Assembly: GCF_000024845.1 (NCBI RefSeq)
Contig: NC_013501.1
Location: 996,001 to 1,060,000, forward strand
Source of the DNA: Rhodothermus marinus DSM 4252
Lineage (GTDB): Bacteria; Bacteroidota; Rhodothermia; Rhodothermales; Rhodothermaceae
Reading direction: 5' to 3'
DNA length: 64,000 nt
Shown here in pieces: positions 53,401-63,313 of this stretch; within the stretch, counting starts at the first letter, position 1, and each line of letters begins with the position of its first letter. Made by a program: the position numbers and the translations under genes. Under the pieces are notes generated by a model that saw only the letters and a program-made list of their open reading frames with translations, was not told where the DNA came from and searched no databases.

Positions 53401-53942
53401 GCGTACGCCGCGCCATCGCCATCCAGCTCATCATCAACAAAGAGTTCGGGCTGGCCAAGAACGAAAACCCGCTGCAGGGCAGCTTCATCATCGAGGAATT
53501 GACCGACCTGGTCGAAGAAGCGGTGCTGCAGGAGTTTGAGCGTATCGACCGACGCGGTGGCGTGCTGGGCGCCATGGAGTCGATGTACCAGCGCGGCAAG
53601 ATTCAGGAGGAGTCGCTGCTCTACGAGCGCAAAAAGCACAGCGGCGAGCTGCCGATCATCGGCGTGAACACGTTTCTGCCGAAGAACGGCGAGTCGCACG
53701 ATGCTCCGACGGCGCTGATGCGCTCGCATGAGGAGGAAAAACGCCACCAGATTGAAAACCTGCGGGCCTTCCAGCGGCGCAATGCGCATCGGGCGCCGCG
53801 CATGCTGGAGCGGCTGCAGCAGGTGGCGCGTCGCGGTGAGAACGTGTTTGCCGAGCTGATGGAGACCGTGCGCTATTGCTCGCTCGGCCAGATTACACAG
53901 GCGCTGTTCGAGGTCGGCGGCGAGTACCGGCGCAATATGTAG
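50490..53942 (+). CDS. icmF: Fused acyl-CoA mutase with built-in G-protein chaperone (IcmF type)
   Basis: A B12-dependent mutase of 1150 residues that rearranges isobutyryl-CoA and butyryl-CoA or a similar pair. It has three parts. The B12 domain (about 10-140) has the cobalt ligand His24 in [15 protein letters not shown]. The MeaB-like G-protein (about 200-420) has a P-loop ([18 protein letters not shown]), a Walker B-type [20 protein letters not shown] and [11 protein letters not shown]. The C-terminal mutase barrel (about 570-1140) has [27 protein letters not shown]-like [20 protein letters not shown] and [20 protein letters not shown]. The B12-G-mutase order is that of IcmF, not of methylmalonyl-CoA mutase. 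Preferred substrate cannot be fixed here. It is a single gene with its own terminator. Confidence 0.94.
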   Translation: METRVYKPKHRIRFVTAASLFDGHDAAINLIRRLLQASGAEVIHLGHNRSVHEIVETAIQEDVQGIAVSSYQGGHMEFFKYMIDLLRERGASHIKVFGGGGGVIVPEEIRELEAYGVCKIFSPEDGLRMGLQGMVNYMLEQCDFPTVRQLEAEALERVRQRDKKALARALTAIESRLLEHVPAHLVPEPAGGDGAPAAEVRTAPVVGITGTGGAGKSTLTDELIRRFLNDFEDIHIAVLSVDPTRRRTGGALLGDRIRMNALYGEHGDRVYMRSFATRQAHRSISESLQEAIDVCRAAGFDLIFVETAGIGQSDTEIVDLADLTIYVMTQDYGAPTQLEKIGMLDLADLIALNKFEKRGSQDALRDIRKQVQRNRGAFDQPLEAMPVFPTMASHFNDPGTTRLYLALLDLLNERFRFGRTSRLFKPEELPEVDPEKLAIIPPKRERYLGEIVETCRNYRKWVEEQVTYARKWGEAVGARRQVERWAPEDRELLLERLDQMIRHWWDKLDARCKRILEAWDATAERYRQETFTYKVRDKEITTPLYHTSLAGTKVPRVALPRYEDPGERLRFALLENLPGYFPYTAGVYPFKRTEEEPTRMFAGEGTPERTNRRFHYISEGMSARRLSTAFDSVTLYGRDPDERPDIYGKIGNAGVSICTLDDMKKLYSGFNLCDPKTSVSMTINGPAPMILAMFLNTAIDQQVEYYLREIGRWEEVERAIAERLGDERPRYVPFGPQGRLDSLPPTHDGTGLGLLGTSGAELVEWGLLDRETYENIKARALSVVRGTVQADILKEDQAQNTCIFSTEFALRLMGDVQQYFIDHKVRNFYSVSISGYHIAEAGANPITQLAFTLANGFTYVEYYLSRGMHIDDFAPNLSFFFSNGMDPEYSVIGRVARRIWAVVMRDKYGANERSQKLKYHIQTSGRSLHAKEIAFNDIRTTLQALMAIYDNCNSLHTNAYDEAITTPTEESVRRAIAIQLIINKEFGLAKNENPLQGSFIIEELTDLVEEAVLQEFERIDRRGGVLGAMESMYQRGKIQEESLLYERKKHSGELPIIGVNTFLPKNGESHDAPTALMRSHEEEKRHQIENLRAFQRRNAHRAPRMLERLQQVARRGENVFAELMETVRYCSLGQITQALFEVGGEYRRNM

Positions 53943-53970
53943 CCGTTCATGTTGTGCAGCGGGGACAAAT

Positions 53971-54001
53971 GGAAAAAGCCGGGAGCAACCCGGCTTTTTC
54001 C
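53971..54001. terminator. Bidirectional terminator between icmF and the FmdB gene
   Basis: GGAAAAAGCCGGG and CCCGGCTTTTTCC form a 13-bp stem around AGCAA, with A and T tracts inside the stem on both sides. It serves the two convergent genes. Confidence 0.9.
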
Positions 54002-54032
54002 ATCTCCGGTTCTCGATCGCTGCAGAACGACT

Positions 54033-54284
54033 TCAGTCGCTTTTGCTCTCCGAAGTGGAGGCTGTGCTTTTGGCCTTGCTGCCGTTCGAGCCGTTGCTGC
54101 TACCCTTGCGGGCGTAGTCGGTCAGATAAAAGCCGCTGCCCTTGAAGATCAGTCCGGCCGAACCCGTGATGATGCGCTCGACGCGCTGGCCGGTGGTCGG
54201 GCAATGCGTCAGCGGGGGATCGGTGATGCGCTGTTCGATTTCGAACGTCGTCCCATCCTCACGACGGTACACGTAGGTCGGCAT
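54033..54284 (-). CDS. FmdB-family small protein, zinc ribbon largely lost
   Basis: A protein of 83 residues with the FmdB outline: MPTYVYRREDGTTFEIEQRI, TDPPLTHCPTTGQRVERIIT and GSAGLIFKGSGFYLTDYARK. Canonical members carry two Cys pairs, C-x2-C after YxY and CP-x-C. Here the first pair is replaced (YRREDG) and only Cys28 of the second remains, so it should not bind zinc in the usual way. The tail is Ser/Lys-rich and probably disordered. The family is annotated as a putative regulator with little direct evidence. It is convergent with icmF and has an AAGGGG ribosome-binding site. Confidence 0.88.
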   Translation of the reverse strand: MPTYVYRREDGTTFEIEQRITDPPLTHCPTTGQRVERIITGSAGLIFKGSGFYLTDYARKGSSNGSNGSKAKSTASTSESKSD

Positions 54285-54380
54285 GGCAACACCCCTTCTG
54301 GTTTGACGGCTTGCTGCAAAGCTGGCATGGAGGCGCTACAAATCGCATTCCAGCCCGACAAGTTGTCGGACGGCGCTGTT

Positions 54381-57287
54381 CTACGGCAAGAGCGCGTTCA
54401 GGTTCAACGTGGGCGGTCCGATGAGGGCCTCGTAGGCCAGATCGGCCAGCCGGGCCCGCACGGCCAGGTGCTTCCGGTTTTCCCGGGTGGGATAGACCCG
54501 GTTGGTCAGCAGGATGACGAACAGTTGCTGGTCCGGGTCGATCCAGATCGACGTTCCCGTAAAGCCCGTGTGGCCGAAGCTGCGCGACCCGAATAGCCGG
54601 CCGGCCGACGAGTAGCCCTCCCGGCTCCGGGTGTCCCAGCCCAGCGCACGCGTGCCAGCCCGCTCCGGATCGACCGGTGTGGTGAAAAGGCGGATCGTTT
54701 CGGGTTTGAGAAACGGACGGCCGCCGATGCGTCCTTCGTTGACCAGCATGTAGGCGAAGCGGGCCAGGTCCTCGGCCGTCGAGAACAGCCCGGCGTGTCC
54801 GGCCACGCCGCCCAGAATCCAGGCCGTCTCGTCGTGCACCTCGCCCTGAATGAGTCGGTGGCGAAAGATCGTATCGATCTCGGTGGGCACCACGGTCGTA
54901 TCGGGTCGGCCGACGGGTCGAAAGCCCGTATGCCGCATGCCCAGCGGCCGGAAGATGTGCTCCGCGGCGTACCGGTCCAGCGGCTGGCCCGTGATGCGCT
55001 CGATGACCCAGCCCAGTACAATCATGCCCAGATCACTGTAGCGGGACTGCGTGCCGGGCTCGTAGATCAGCGAATCGGACAGGATGGCCTGGCGCACCGC
55101 CTCGGCCGTGGTGATGCCCATGCGGTGAAAGGGATGGAACGGCGCCAGCCCGGCCGTATGCGACAGGAGCTGGCGGATCGTCACCCGTTCCTTACCGTTC
55201 TGACCGAACTCGGGCAGATAGCGCACGACCGGCGCGTCCAGGTCCAGCTTGCCGGCCTCGTAGAGCTGCATGGCGGCCGTCGTGGTGACCACCACCTTGG
55301 TCAGCGAGGCCAGATCGAAGACCGAGGACGGGGTGACGCGCTGGTCGGACGTGTACGTGAAATGCCCGTAGCCCTTGAGCCACACGATGGCCGGACCGCG
55401 CCCGATGGCCACGGCGGCGCCGGGAAAGGCGCTGTCGGCGATGGCCGCCCGGAGCAGCGAATCGACCCGGTAGAGCCGCTGCGTGCTCATGCCCACTTCT
55501 TCGGGGTAGGCCAGGCGGGGCGCCACCTGCTCAAGCTGAAGGCCATCACCGCGCTGAAAATGCCCCGGAATGGTAATGGGCAATCGGCCGGTGAAGGGGG
55601 CCTGTCCGAAGATCGCCTGCACGGCGGCCCGCTGGGTGGATTCGCTTCCTCCGTAAGCGGCCAGATAGACGGCCGGAGGCCGCTGCAGATCCATGATCAG
55701 GTACGGGTTGCCGAAAGCGATCAGCACGACGGGCCGCCCCTGCGCGATGAGCGCGTCCAGAAACGTCCGCTGGCGTTCAGGCAGGCGGATGCGGCCCGTG
55801 CCGGAGCGGACGAACAGATAGGCGGGTACCAGCACCACGTCGGCGCGGGCGGCCGCCTCCAGCGCCGCGCGGTAATCGTCCGGGTGGGAGCGCACGTCCA
55901 GCAGCCGGGAGGCGATGCGGTCGTCGGGGGCGATTTCTCGCAGCGTCTGCACGAAAAAGCGCCCGGTGGCGGGGTCGTCGCTGTCGCTGAGGATGATCAC
56001 CTGTAGTTGACGTGGGGTAGCGGGCACGTCGGGAAGAGGCAACAGGTTGCCTTCGTTGCGCAGCAGCGTCAGCGAAGCGCGTGCGATCGTCTGGCTGAGC
56101 GCCTGGTGCGGTGCAATGCCCACCACATAGGGGATGGCGTTGAGATCGACCAGCCGCTCCCGATGCAGGCCCAGCCGCTCTTTGGCCAGTAGGATGCGGC
56201 GCACCGAGGCTTCGATGCGCGCGCGGGACAGCCGCCCCTGTGCGACGGCCTGCAGGATGGCCGACCGGGCGGCCTCGACGTCCTCGGAGAGCAGCAGCAT
56301 GTCGGCTCCGGCTTCCAGCGCGCGCACGGCCGCCTCGCCCACGCCGAAGTGCTTCGTCACGCCCTGCATCTCCAGCGCGTCGGTGACCACCAGCCCGTCG
56401 AATCCCAGCTCCTCGCGCAGCAGCTCGTGGGTGATCCGGCGCGAAAGCGAGGCGGGAAGGTTCGGTGTGGGATCCAGGCGGGGCAGGGCCAGGTGGCCCG
56501 TCATGATGCTCTGCACGCCGGCCTTGATGGCGGCCCGAAACGGCACCAGCTCCAGCGTGTCGAGTCGCTTCCGATCGAAGCGCAGCACGGGCAGGTCGCT
56601 GTGCGAGTCGATGGATGTGTCGCCGTGGCCGGGGAAGTGCTTGGCCGTGGCGATGGCGCCGGCGTCCTGCACGCCGCGCACGAAGGCGCGTACCATGGTG
56701 GCGACCTGGAGCGGGTCTTCGCCGAAAGCGCGGACGTTGATGATCGGGTTCATCGGGTTGTTGTTCACGTCGGCCACCGGGGCGTAGAGCTGGTGCACGC
56801 CCAGCGCGCGCGCTTCGCGGGCGGTCACGTAGCCGACCGCATAGGCGTAATCCGGGTTGCCGGTGGCGCCGATGGCCATGGCCCGCGGAAAGCTCGTCGT
56901 GCGACGGACGCGCATGGCCACGCCCCATTCGGTATCCTGTGCGATGAGCAGCGGCAGGCGGCTCCGACGCTGCAACTCGTTGGCCAGCATGGCCTGGCTG
57001 TAGGGGTCTCCCTGAAAGAAAATGACGCCGCCCACCTGAAACTGCTCGACCAGCCGTACCAGCTCGCGGTAGTCCGGATCGTCCACGCTCTGGAAGACGC
57101 CGCGTGCCCGCACGGCAAAGAGCTGGCCGATCTGCTGCGCCAGCGTCAGCGTGCGGAGCTGGGTTTCGGTCCAGGCGCCCGGACGCGTTCGATCCGGCGG
57201 CGCGGTATCGAGTTCGGAGCGATGGGCAAAGGCCAGCAGCGTAGCACTGCAGACGACAAGCAGCAGCGACAGCAGGCGCATCGGCAT
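54381..57287 (-). CDS. Secreted GH3 beta-N-acetylhexosaminidase fused to a beta-lactamase-type serine hydrolase
   Basis: A protein of about 968 residues with an N-terminal signal (LLSLLLVVCSATLLAFAHRS). Residues about 40-370 are a NagZ-like GH3 barrel: LIAQDTEWGVAMRV, KHFPGHGDTSIDSHSDLPVL (the His/Asp loop) and LGFDGLVVTDALEMQGVTKH (nucleophile Asp). A GH3 C-terminal alpha/beta domain follows (to about 590). Residues about 600-960 are a class C beta-lactamase fold: SVFDLASLTKVVVTTTAAMQ (SxxK), SRYSDLGMIVLGWV (Y-x-D/N) and FGHTGFTGTSIWIDP (HTG). Such fusions, known in Bacteroidota, probably cut peptidoglycan fragments and peptides outside the inner membrane. I use the ATG at 57287. Confidence 0.92.
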   Translation of the reverse strand: MPMRLLSLLLVVCSATLLAFAHRSELDTAPPDRTRPGAWTETQLRTLTLAQQIGQLFAVRARGVFQSVDDPDYRELVRLVEQFQVGGVIFFQGDPYSQAMLANELQRRSRLPLLIAQDTEWGVAMRVRRTTSFPRAMAIGATGNPDYAYAVGYVTAREARALGVHQLYAPVADVNNNPMNPIINVRAFGEDPLQVATMVRAFVRGVQDAGAIATAKHFPGHGDTSIDSHSDLPVLRFDRKRLDTLELVPFRAAIKAGVQSIMTGHLALPRLDPTPNLPASLSRRITHELLREELGFDGLVVTDALEMQGVTKHFGVGEAAVRALEAGADMLLLSEDVEAARSAILQAVAQGRLSRARIEASVRRILLAKERLGLHRERLVDLNAIPYVVGIAPHQALSQTIARASLTLLRNEGNLLPLPDVPATPRQLQVIILSDSDDPATGRFFVQTLREIAPDDRIASRLLDVRSHPDDYRAALEAAARADVVLVPAYLFVRSGTGRIRLPERQRTFLDALIAQGRPVVLIAFGNPYLIMDLQRPPAVYLAAYGGSESTQRAAVQAIFGQAPFTGRLPITIPGHFQRGDGLQLEQVAPRLAYPEEVGMSTQRLYRVDSLLRAAIADSAFPGAAVAIGRGPAIVWLKGYGHFTYTSDQRVTPSSVFDLASLTKVVVTTTAAMQLYEAGKLDLDAPVVRYLPEFGQNGKERVTIRQLLSHTAGLAPFHPFHRMGITTAEAVRQAILSDSLIYEPGTQSRYSDLGMIVLGWVIERITGQPLDRYAAEHIFRPLGMRHTGFRPVGRPDTTVVPTEIDTIFRHRLIQGEVHDETAWILGGVAGHAGLFSTAEDLARFAYMLVNEGRIGGRPFLKPETIRLFTTPVDPERAGTRALGWDTRSREGYSSAGRLFGSRSFGHTGFTGTSIWIDPDQQLFVILLTNRVYPTRENRKHLAVRARLADLAYEALIGPPTLNLNALLP

Positions 57288-57352
57288 GGAGGACAACGCG
57301 GTTTGAAGGAAAGCCTGCCGGAGTTTACGAAATCGCCGCCTTTCGTGCCGGC

Positions 57353-59014
57353 TCAGTTGAACAGGTTTTTCATTTCATTGTCCAGCTCCTCGAAGGAGCG
57401 TTCCGGTCCCCGGATGGCCCGGTAGAACGCGTCGTCGTAGGAACGGGTCTGAACCACGACGGGCATGGGCACGGCATGTCCCAGGATGAGCGCCTGCTGC
57501 TTCGAATCGAGCGAGGCCAGCACCTGGCGCAGCGCGCCCGCGTCGCGCGTGCCCACCAGCGCCGCCGTGATGTCTTTGTCGTCGTTGAGCTGGGCGATGA
57601 TGCGCGTGCCGATCTGGCTGAGCACCTCTTCGTCGATGGCGCTGGGCCGCTGGTCCACCACCAGCAGCGACACGAAGTACTTGCGCATTTCGCGGGCGAT
57701 CTTTCCGAAAGGTGTTTCGCGGGCGATGCCCGGCATCAGGAATTTGTGCGCTTCTTCGATCGTGATCATGAGCTGGCGCGGGCGGTCGGCCGGATCCTGG
57801 GTCTGCAGATAGCGCGCTGTCATTTCCTCGTAGGCGGCCCGGACGCGTCGCGTGATCACATTCGCCACCAGCAGATAGACGCGCAGGTCGTCGTAGCGGC
57901 CGAACTCGAGGATGACCGACTTGCCGTTGCTCAGCGCTTCGAGCAGATCGTCCAGCACGTCCCGCTTGCCCGCCGACGGCTCCGTCTTGAAAAAGTCGTA
58001 GCGCTCGAAGGTGGCCAGCTTGCGCCGCAGTGCCCCCAGCGAGGCCGGATGGGCGCCGATCGACTCGGCCAGGTCGTTCAGCTCGGATTCCGAGGTCTGC
58101 AACAGCGTGAGCAGCCAGTTGCGGCCGAAATGGCGCTGAAGCAGGTAGCTGCTTTCGGCCGCCGTCTCGTTCAGGTTCAGCGTATCCTGCAACGGCAGAA
58201 TGTCTTCGGGCTCGATCTGGTCGGCATACAGGTAGACGGCGCAGTCGGGATCGCGGCCGGTGCGCTCGCGTGTGCCGTTCGGGTCCAGCGAGAAGACCTG
58301 CACGCGGTGGGGGAACAGTTCGCGCAGGCCCTTGACGAACGTGCTGCCGTCTTCTTTGCGGGCGTTGTAGCCGTACTCCGAGTGCATGTCGAACACGAGG
58401 TTGACGGCCCGGCCCGTCTTGATCGTGCCGCACAGGAGCAGGCGGGTCAGGAAGGTTTTGCCTGTGCCCGTTTTGCCGAAGACGGCGTTGGAGCGCTCCA
58501 CGAACCGCTCCAGGTCGATGCAGACGGGAATGCCCGGCATGCCCAGCGGCTCGCCGATCTGGAAGTAGCGGTTGCCGCCGTCGTTGGCCTCGTGTCCGAA
58601 AATGCGGGCCACGTCTTCGGCGGTGGCGCGGGCGACCGGTGCGAAGTGGCTGGGCACCGTCTTGACGGGCAGGGTCTCGGCCAGCTCCTGCAGCCCGTCG
58701 TTGCGCATCATCAGCATGGGCTTGAGCGTGACGGTGGCGTAGGTGCCCGAGCCTTTCAGGATCTGGCGCAGCAGGCCGTTGCCGGCCGGCGGGGGATGCA
58801 GCAGGATGTTTTCGTTGGCGGCGTCGATGCGCACGTCCGTGATCATCGAGAAAAAGTCGTACTTCTCACCCTGAATGACCACGAACGTGCCCGCCACGAC
58901 GTCTTCGATCGATTCGCCGGCGTCGAGCTTCATCTCGACGCCTTTCGTCAGCGATCCGTGCGTGATGACGCCCAGCCGGTCGGGGCGTTCATTCGGTCGG
59001 CGAAGCGGCTCCAT
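57353..59014 (-). CDS. HerA-like ATPase (DUF87/HAS-barrel)
   Basis: A protein of 553 residues. Residues about 10-75 form a HAS-like beta-barrel (RLGVITHGSLTKGVEMKLDA). An ATPase domain of the HerA/FtsK class follows: Walker A FGKTGTGKTFLTRLLLCG (about 183-200), a Walker B-like segment QLMITIEEAHKFL, and an arginine-finger region LLVVDQRPSAIDEEVLSQIG with TRIIAQLND. In archaea HerA works with NurA in DNA end resection. Bacterial relatives are often part of defence or DNA-handling modules, but here no NurA or nuclease gene is adjacent. Only a small membrane-protein gene overlaps its start by 26 bases. Its role is open. Confidence 0.88.
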   Translation of the reverse strand: MEPLRRPNERPDRLGVITHGSLTKGVEMKLDAGESIEDVVAGTFVVIQGEKYDFFSMITDVRIDAANENILLHPPPAGNGLLRQILKGSGTYATVTLKPMLMMRNDGLQELAETLPVKTVPSHFAPVARATAEDVARIFGHEANDGGNRYFQIGEPLGMPGIPVCIDLERFVERSNAVFGKTGTGKTFLTRLLLCGTIKTGRAVNLVFDMHSEYGYNARKEDGSTFVKGLRELFPHRVQVFSLDPNGTRERTGRDPDCAVYLYADQIEPEDILPLQDTLNLNETAAESSYLLQRHFGRNWLLTLLQTSESELNDLAESIGAHPASLGALRRKLATFERYDFFKTEPSAGKRDVLDDLLEALSNGKSVILEFGRYDDLRVYLLVANVITRRVRAAYEEMTARYLQTQDPADRPRQLMITIEEAHKFLMPGIARETPFGKIAREMRKYFVSLLVVDQRPSAIDEEVLSQIGTRIIAQLNDDKDITAALVGTRDAGALRQVLASLDSKQQALILGHAVPMPVVVQTRSYDDAFYRAIRGPERSFEELDNEMKNLFN

Positions 59015-59273
59015 GGGGCTCCGGAGTGGGTTGGGAGACTTCAGGCTGGCGTTGCAGCCATGCCAGCACTTTTTCCGTGACCAGACCCACGGTGACGGCC
59101 ACGATCACGTCGAGCAGCAGGCCGGGCAGGATGCGCCGGATGAACAGCCGCACGGCGCGTGGCAATAGCAGCACGGCCAGTGCACCACCGACGAAACCGC
59201 CTGCCCAGCGCAGCAGGCTCCACTGCAGCTCGGTGCGGGGATCGGACTCGGATTCGGGATGCCGGTTGTTCAT
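58989..59273 (-). CDS. Small hypothetical membrane protein upstream of the HerA-like gene
   Basis: A protein of 94 residues. The polar start MNNRHPESESDPRTELQWSL is followed by two hydrophobic segments (WAGGFVGGALAVLLLPRAV and LPGLLLDVIVAVTVGLVTEK) and a Pro/Glu-rich tail. The ATG at 59273 has a good ribosome-binding site (AAGGAG) and is preferred over a TTG further upstream. No family is recognised. The 26-base overlap with the HerA-like ATPase indicates one operon, so the two may work together at the membrane. Confidence 0.72.
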   Translation of the reverse strand: MNNRHPESESDPRTELQWSLLRWAGGFVGGALAVLLLPRAVRLFIRRILPGLLLDVIVAVTVGLVTEKVLAWLQRQPEVSQPTPEPHGAASPTE

Positions 59274-59320
59274 GGCTCCTTGCGCTCTGGTTGACAGGTT
59301 CGCCTGCGGGAGTGACAACG

Positions 59321-60409
59321 TTATGTCACGGCTTCCGAAGCGGTTTGTTCACGTACGGCCAGCTGGCCGCAGGCCGCGTTGATGTCCTGCCCCCGGCTCC
59401 GGCGCACGGTGACCGTGACGCCGCGATCCACCAGCACCCGGATGAAGGCCTGCAGGCGCTCCTCGGAGGGCCGGCGGAAGGGCAGGCCCTCGACCGGATT
59501 GTAGAGGATCAGGTTGACCTTGCCGGGCGCCTGCTCGGTGAGGTCGGCCAGGCGGTGGGCGTCTTCGGGCCGGTCGTTGAAGCCCTCGAACAGACAGTAC
59601 TCGTAGGTGATCGTCTGGCCGGTGCGCGCCTCGAAGTAGCGGATGGCCTCGATCAGGTCGTCGAGGTCGGTCTGCTCGTTGCGGTTGACCGGCATGATGG
59701 CCGAACGCTGGGCGTTGGTGGGGGCGTGCAGCGAGACGGCCAGGCGGAAGCGCACGCCATCGTCGGCCAGCTGGCGGATGCGGCGGGCCAGGCCGACCGT
59801 GGAGACCGTGATGCGGCGGGGCGAAAGCCCGAGGCCGTCCCGGTCGGTCAGCAACGCCACGCTTCGGAGTACGGCGTCGTAGTTCAGAAGCGGCTCGCCC
59901 ATGCCCATGTAGACGACGTTCGTGATGCGCCGCCCGAAGCGCTCCTCGGCCAGCCGGTTGAGTTGCCAGACCTGATCGTAGATTTCGCCGGCCGTCAGGT
60001 TCTGCTGGAAGCCCATGAGGCCGGTGGCGCAGAAGGCGCAGCCCATGGCGCAGCCCACCTGGCTGGAGACGCACACGGTCAGGCGCCGGACCCGGCCTGT
60101 TTCTTCGTCGAAATCGGGAATCAGCACCGACTCGACGTGGCGTCCCGATGGCAGGCGGAAGAGCACCTTGACGGTCTGGTCGCCGGCCGTAAGCTGGCGT
60201 ACCGGTTCCAGGCGTGTGATGCGGGCGCGTCGGGCCAGTTCGGCACGAAAGGCACGGGGCAGGTCCGTCATCTGCTCGACGGACGTGGCGCCCTTGCCGT
60301 AGATCCATTTGAAAAGCTGACGGCCCCGGTAGCGCGGCTCGCCCATTTCCTCGGCCAGCCGCTCCAGCTCTTCACGATTCAGCGTCTGCAGGTCTATGGG
60401 CGTGCGCAC
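59321..60409 (-). CDS. rlmN: 23S rRNA (adenine-2503-C2)-methyltransferase
   Basis: A radical-SAM enzyme of 362 residues that methylates A2503 of 23S rRNA (and often A37 of some tRNAs). The N-terminal accessory domain reads DLQTLNREELERLAEEMGEP, RYRGRQLFKWIYGKGATSVE. The iron-sulfur motif is CAMGCAFCATG, SAM-binding GEPLLNYDAVLRSV follows a YMGMGE stretch, and the C-terminal catalytic Cys lies in INAACGQLAVRE. I choose the GTG at 60409, where the N-terminus matches the family. The frame stays open to a TTG at 60478 with no better start. It is divergent from the met operon. Confidence 0.94.
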   Translation of the reverse strand: MRTPIDLQTLNREELERLAEEMGEPRYRGRQLFKWIYGKGATSVEQMTDLPRAFRAELARRARITRLEPVRQLTAGDQTVKVLFRLPSGRHVESVLIPDFDEETGRVRRLTVCVSSQVGCAMGCAFCATGLMGFQQNLTAGEIYDQVWQLNRLAEERFGRRITNVVYMGMGEPLLNYDAVLRSVALLTDRDGLGLSPRRITVSTVGLARRIRQLADDGVRFRLAVSLHAPTNAQRSAIMPVNRNEQTDLDDLIEAIRYFEARTGQTITYEYCLFEGFNDRPEDAHRLADLTEQAPGKVNLILYNPVEGLPFRRPSEERLQAFIRVLVDRGVTVTVRRSRGQDINAACGQLAVREQTASEAVT

Positions 60410-60590
60410 GGTCAAGCAGAAGCGTTGATGTTTCGATATGCTTCCAACGCAGGGCCGCTGGAAGGGTTCGAGTGTCAAGGGGGGCAGATAGGCGACCTCT
60501 TTGCGCTGTTTTTCACATTGTGGAATCGGTTCCGGTCTGGAACCCCCTCAGAGGGGGTCCGTAGAACGGCCCCAACAAGGATGTTCTTAC

Positions 60591-60719
60591 CAGCTCATCC
60601 AGAAGGGTGGAGGGACCAGGCCCTGTGAAGCCCTGGCAACCGCCCCGTTGATCGTCGGGAGACGACGTGGGGAAAGGTGCCAATTCCTGCCTCGCACGAC
60701 CGCGAGGGGAGATGAGCTG
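60591..60719 (+). ncRNA. SAM-I riboswitch (S-box) upstream of metY
   Basis: P1 is closed by CAGCTCATC (60591-60599) and GATGAGCTG (60711-60719). Inside are the S-box signatures: AGAAGGGTGGAGGGACCAGG, the kink-turn/P2 region, GTGAAGCCCTGGCAACC (60625-60641), then GGGAAAGGTGCCAATTCCTG of P3/P4. The core binds S-adenosylmethionine. High SAM should stabilise P1 and lower expression of the met operon. It is followed 27 bases later by an intrinsic terminator. Confidence 0.95.
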
Positions 60720-60745
60720 TTCAAGGCGATGCCATGAACAGTGTA

Positions 60746-60781
60746 CCTCTTCCGCGGATCGGCGTGCGGGAGAGGTTTTTT
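60746..60781 (+). terminator. Riboswitch-controlled intrinsic terminator
   Basis: CCTCTTCCGC (60746-60755) pairs with GCGGGAGAGG (60766-60775) over ten base pairs with one G-U, followed by TTTTTT. Between P1 and this stem, CTGTTCA (60717-60723) can pair with TGAACAG (60735-60741). That pairing uses part of the P1 3' strand and would link ligand state to termination. Confidence 0.88.
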
Positions 60782-60783
60782 AA

Positions 60784-62214
<1,431 letters not shown>

Positions 62215-62236
62215 AATCGAAACCTCGAAGCCGCCC

Positions 62237-63313
62237 ATGACGCAGACGTTCGTGCTGCCTGAATTCGAGCTCGAAAGCGGCGTGGTGCTGCGCCAGGTGC
62301 AGGTGGCCTATCGGACCTGGGGCCGCCTGAACCCGGAAGGCACCAACGCGCTGGTGGTCTGCCACGCGCTGACCGGGAGCGCGGACGTCGACCAGTGGTG
62401 GGGCGATCTACTGGGGCCTGGCCGGGCGTTCGACACGGACCGCTTCTTCGTGGTGTGTGCCAACGTGCTGGGCTCGCCCTACGGCACCACCTCGCCGCTG
62501 ACGATCAACCCCGACACCGGCCGTCCCTACGGACCGGAATTCCCGCTGGTCACCATCCGCGATACGGTCAACCTGCACCGCCGGCTGCTGGAGCACCTGG
62601 GTGTGCGACAGGTGGCCGTGGCGGTGGGTGGCTCCATGGGCGGCATGCAGGTGCTGGAGTGGGCCTTCCAGGGCGATTTCGTGCGGGCGATTATCCCGAT
62701 TGCCGTGGGCGGCCGCCATTCGGCCTGGTGCATTGGCTGGAGCGAGGCGCAGCGCCAGGCTATCTACGCCGATCCGCGCTGGCGCGGCGGCTACTACGAC
62801 CCCGACGATCCGCCGGTACACGGACTGGCCATCGCCCGCATGATCGCCATGATTTCGTATCGTTCTTACCAGTCCTTCGAGGCCCGCTTCGGCCGCCGGC
62901 GTATGCTCCGGGGCGAGCAGGAGCTCTTCGCCGTGGAAAGCTACCTGCACTACCAGGGCGAAAAACTGGTGCGCCGTTTCGATGCGAATTGCTACGTGCG
63001 TCTGACGCAGAAGATGGACGCGCACGACGTGTCGCGGGGACGGGGGCCGTATCCGGAGGTGCTGGCCGAGGTGCGCCAGCCCGCCCTGGTGGTCGGGATC
63101 GACTCGGACGTACTCTACCCGCTGGCCGAGCAGGAAGAACTGGCCACGCATCTGCCCAACGCCTCGCTCTACGTGCTGCACTCGCCCCACGGGCACGATG
63201 CGTTCCTGATCGAAACGCAAACCCTCAACGAAGTCCTACGCGAATGGATCTCCGCGAACGTTCCGGTGCAGGCGGCGCCGAGCCCCTGGCCCTCCAGCGA
63301 GACCGCCGCCTGA
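62237..63313 (+). CDS. metX: Homoserine O-acetyltransferase
   Basis: Activates homoserine with acetyl-CoA for the following sulfhydrylation step. This alpha/beta hydrolase of 358 residues begins MTQTFVLPEFELESGVVLRQ, with AYRTWGRLNPEGTNALVVCH. The nucleophile elbow is AVGGSMGGMQVLEWAF. The catalytic Asp is in LVVGIDSDVLYPLAEQEELA and the His in LHSPHGHDAFLIE. The length fits MetX. Specificity for acetyl- rather than succinyl-CoA is inferred from pairing with metY. The ATG at 62237 is used. The aspartokinase gene begins within its last 70 bases. Confidence 0.94.
   Translation: MTQTFVLPEFELESGVVLRQVQVAYRTWGRLNPEGTNALVVCHALTGSADVDQWWGDLLGPGRAFDTDRFFVVCANVLGSPYGTTSPLTINPDTGRPYGPEFPLVTIRDTVNLHRRLLEHLGVRQVAVAVGGSMGGMQVLEWAFQGDFVRAIIPIAVGGRHSAWCIGWSEAQRQAIYADPRWRGGYYDPDDPPVHGLAIARMIAMISYRSYQSFEARFGRRRMLRGEQELFAVESYLHYQGEKLVRRFDANCYVRLTQKMDAHDVSRGRGPYPEVLAEVRQPALVVGIDSDVLYPLAEQEELATHLPNASLYVLHSPHGHDAFLIETQTLNEVLREWISANVPVQAAPSPWPSSETAA

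Noticed and set aside
60541-60558. Perfect small inverted repeat ACCCCCTC/GAGGGGGT before the SAM riboswitch
   Set aside because: The loop is one base and no T run follows on either strand, so it is not called a terminator. It may be only a local palindrome in the divergent promoter region.
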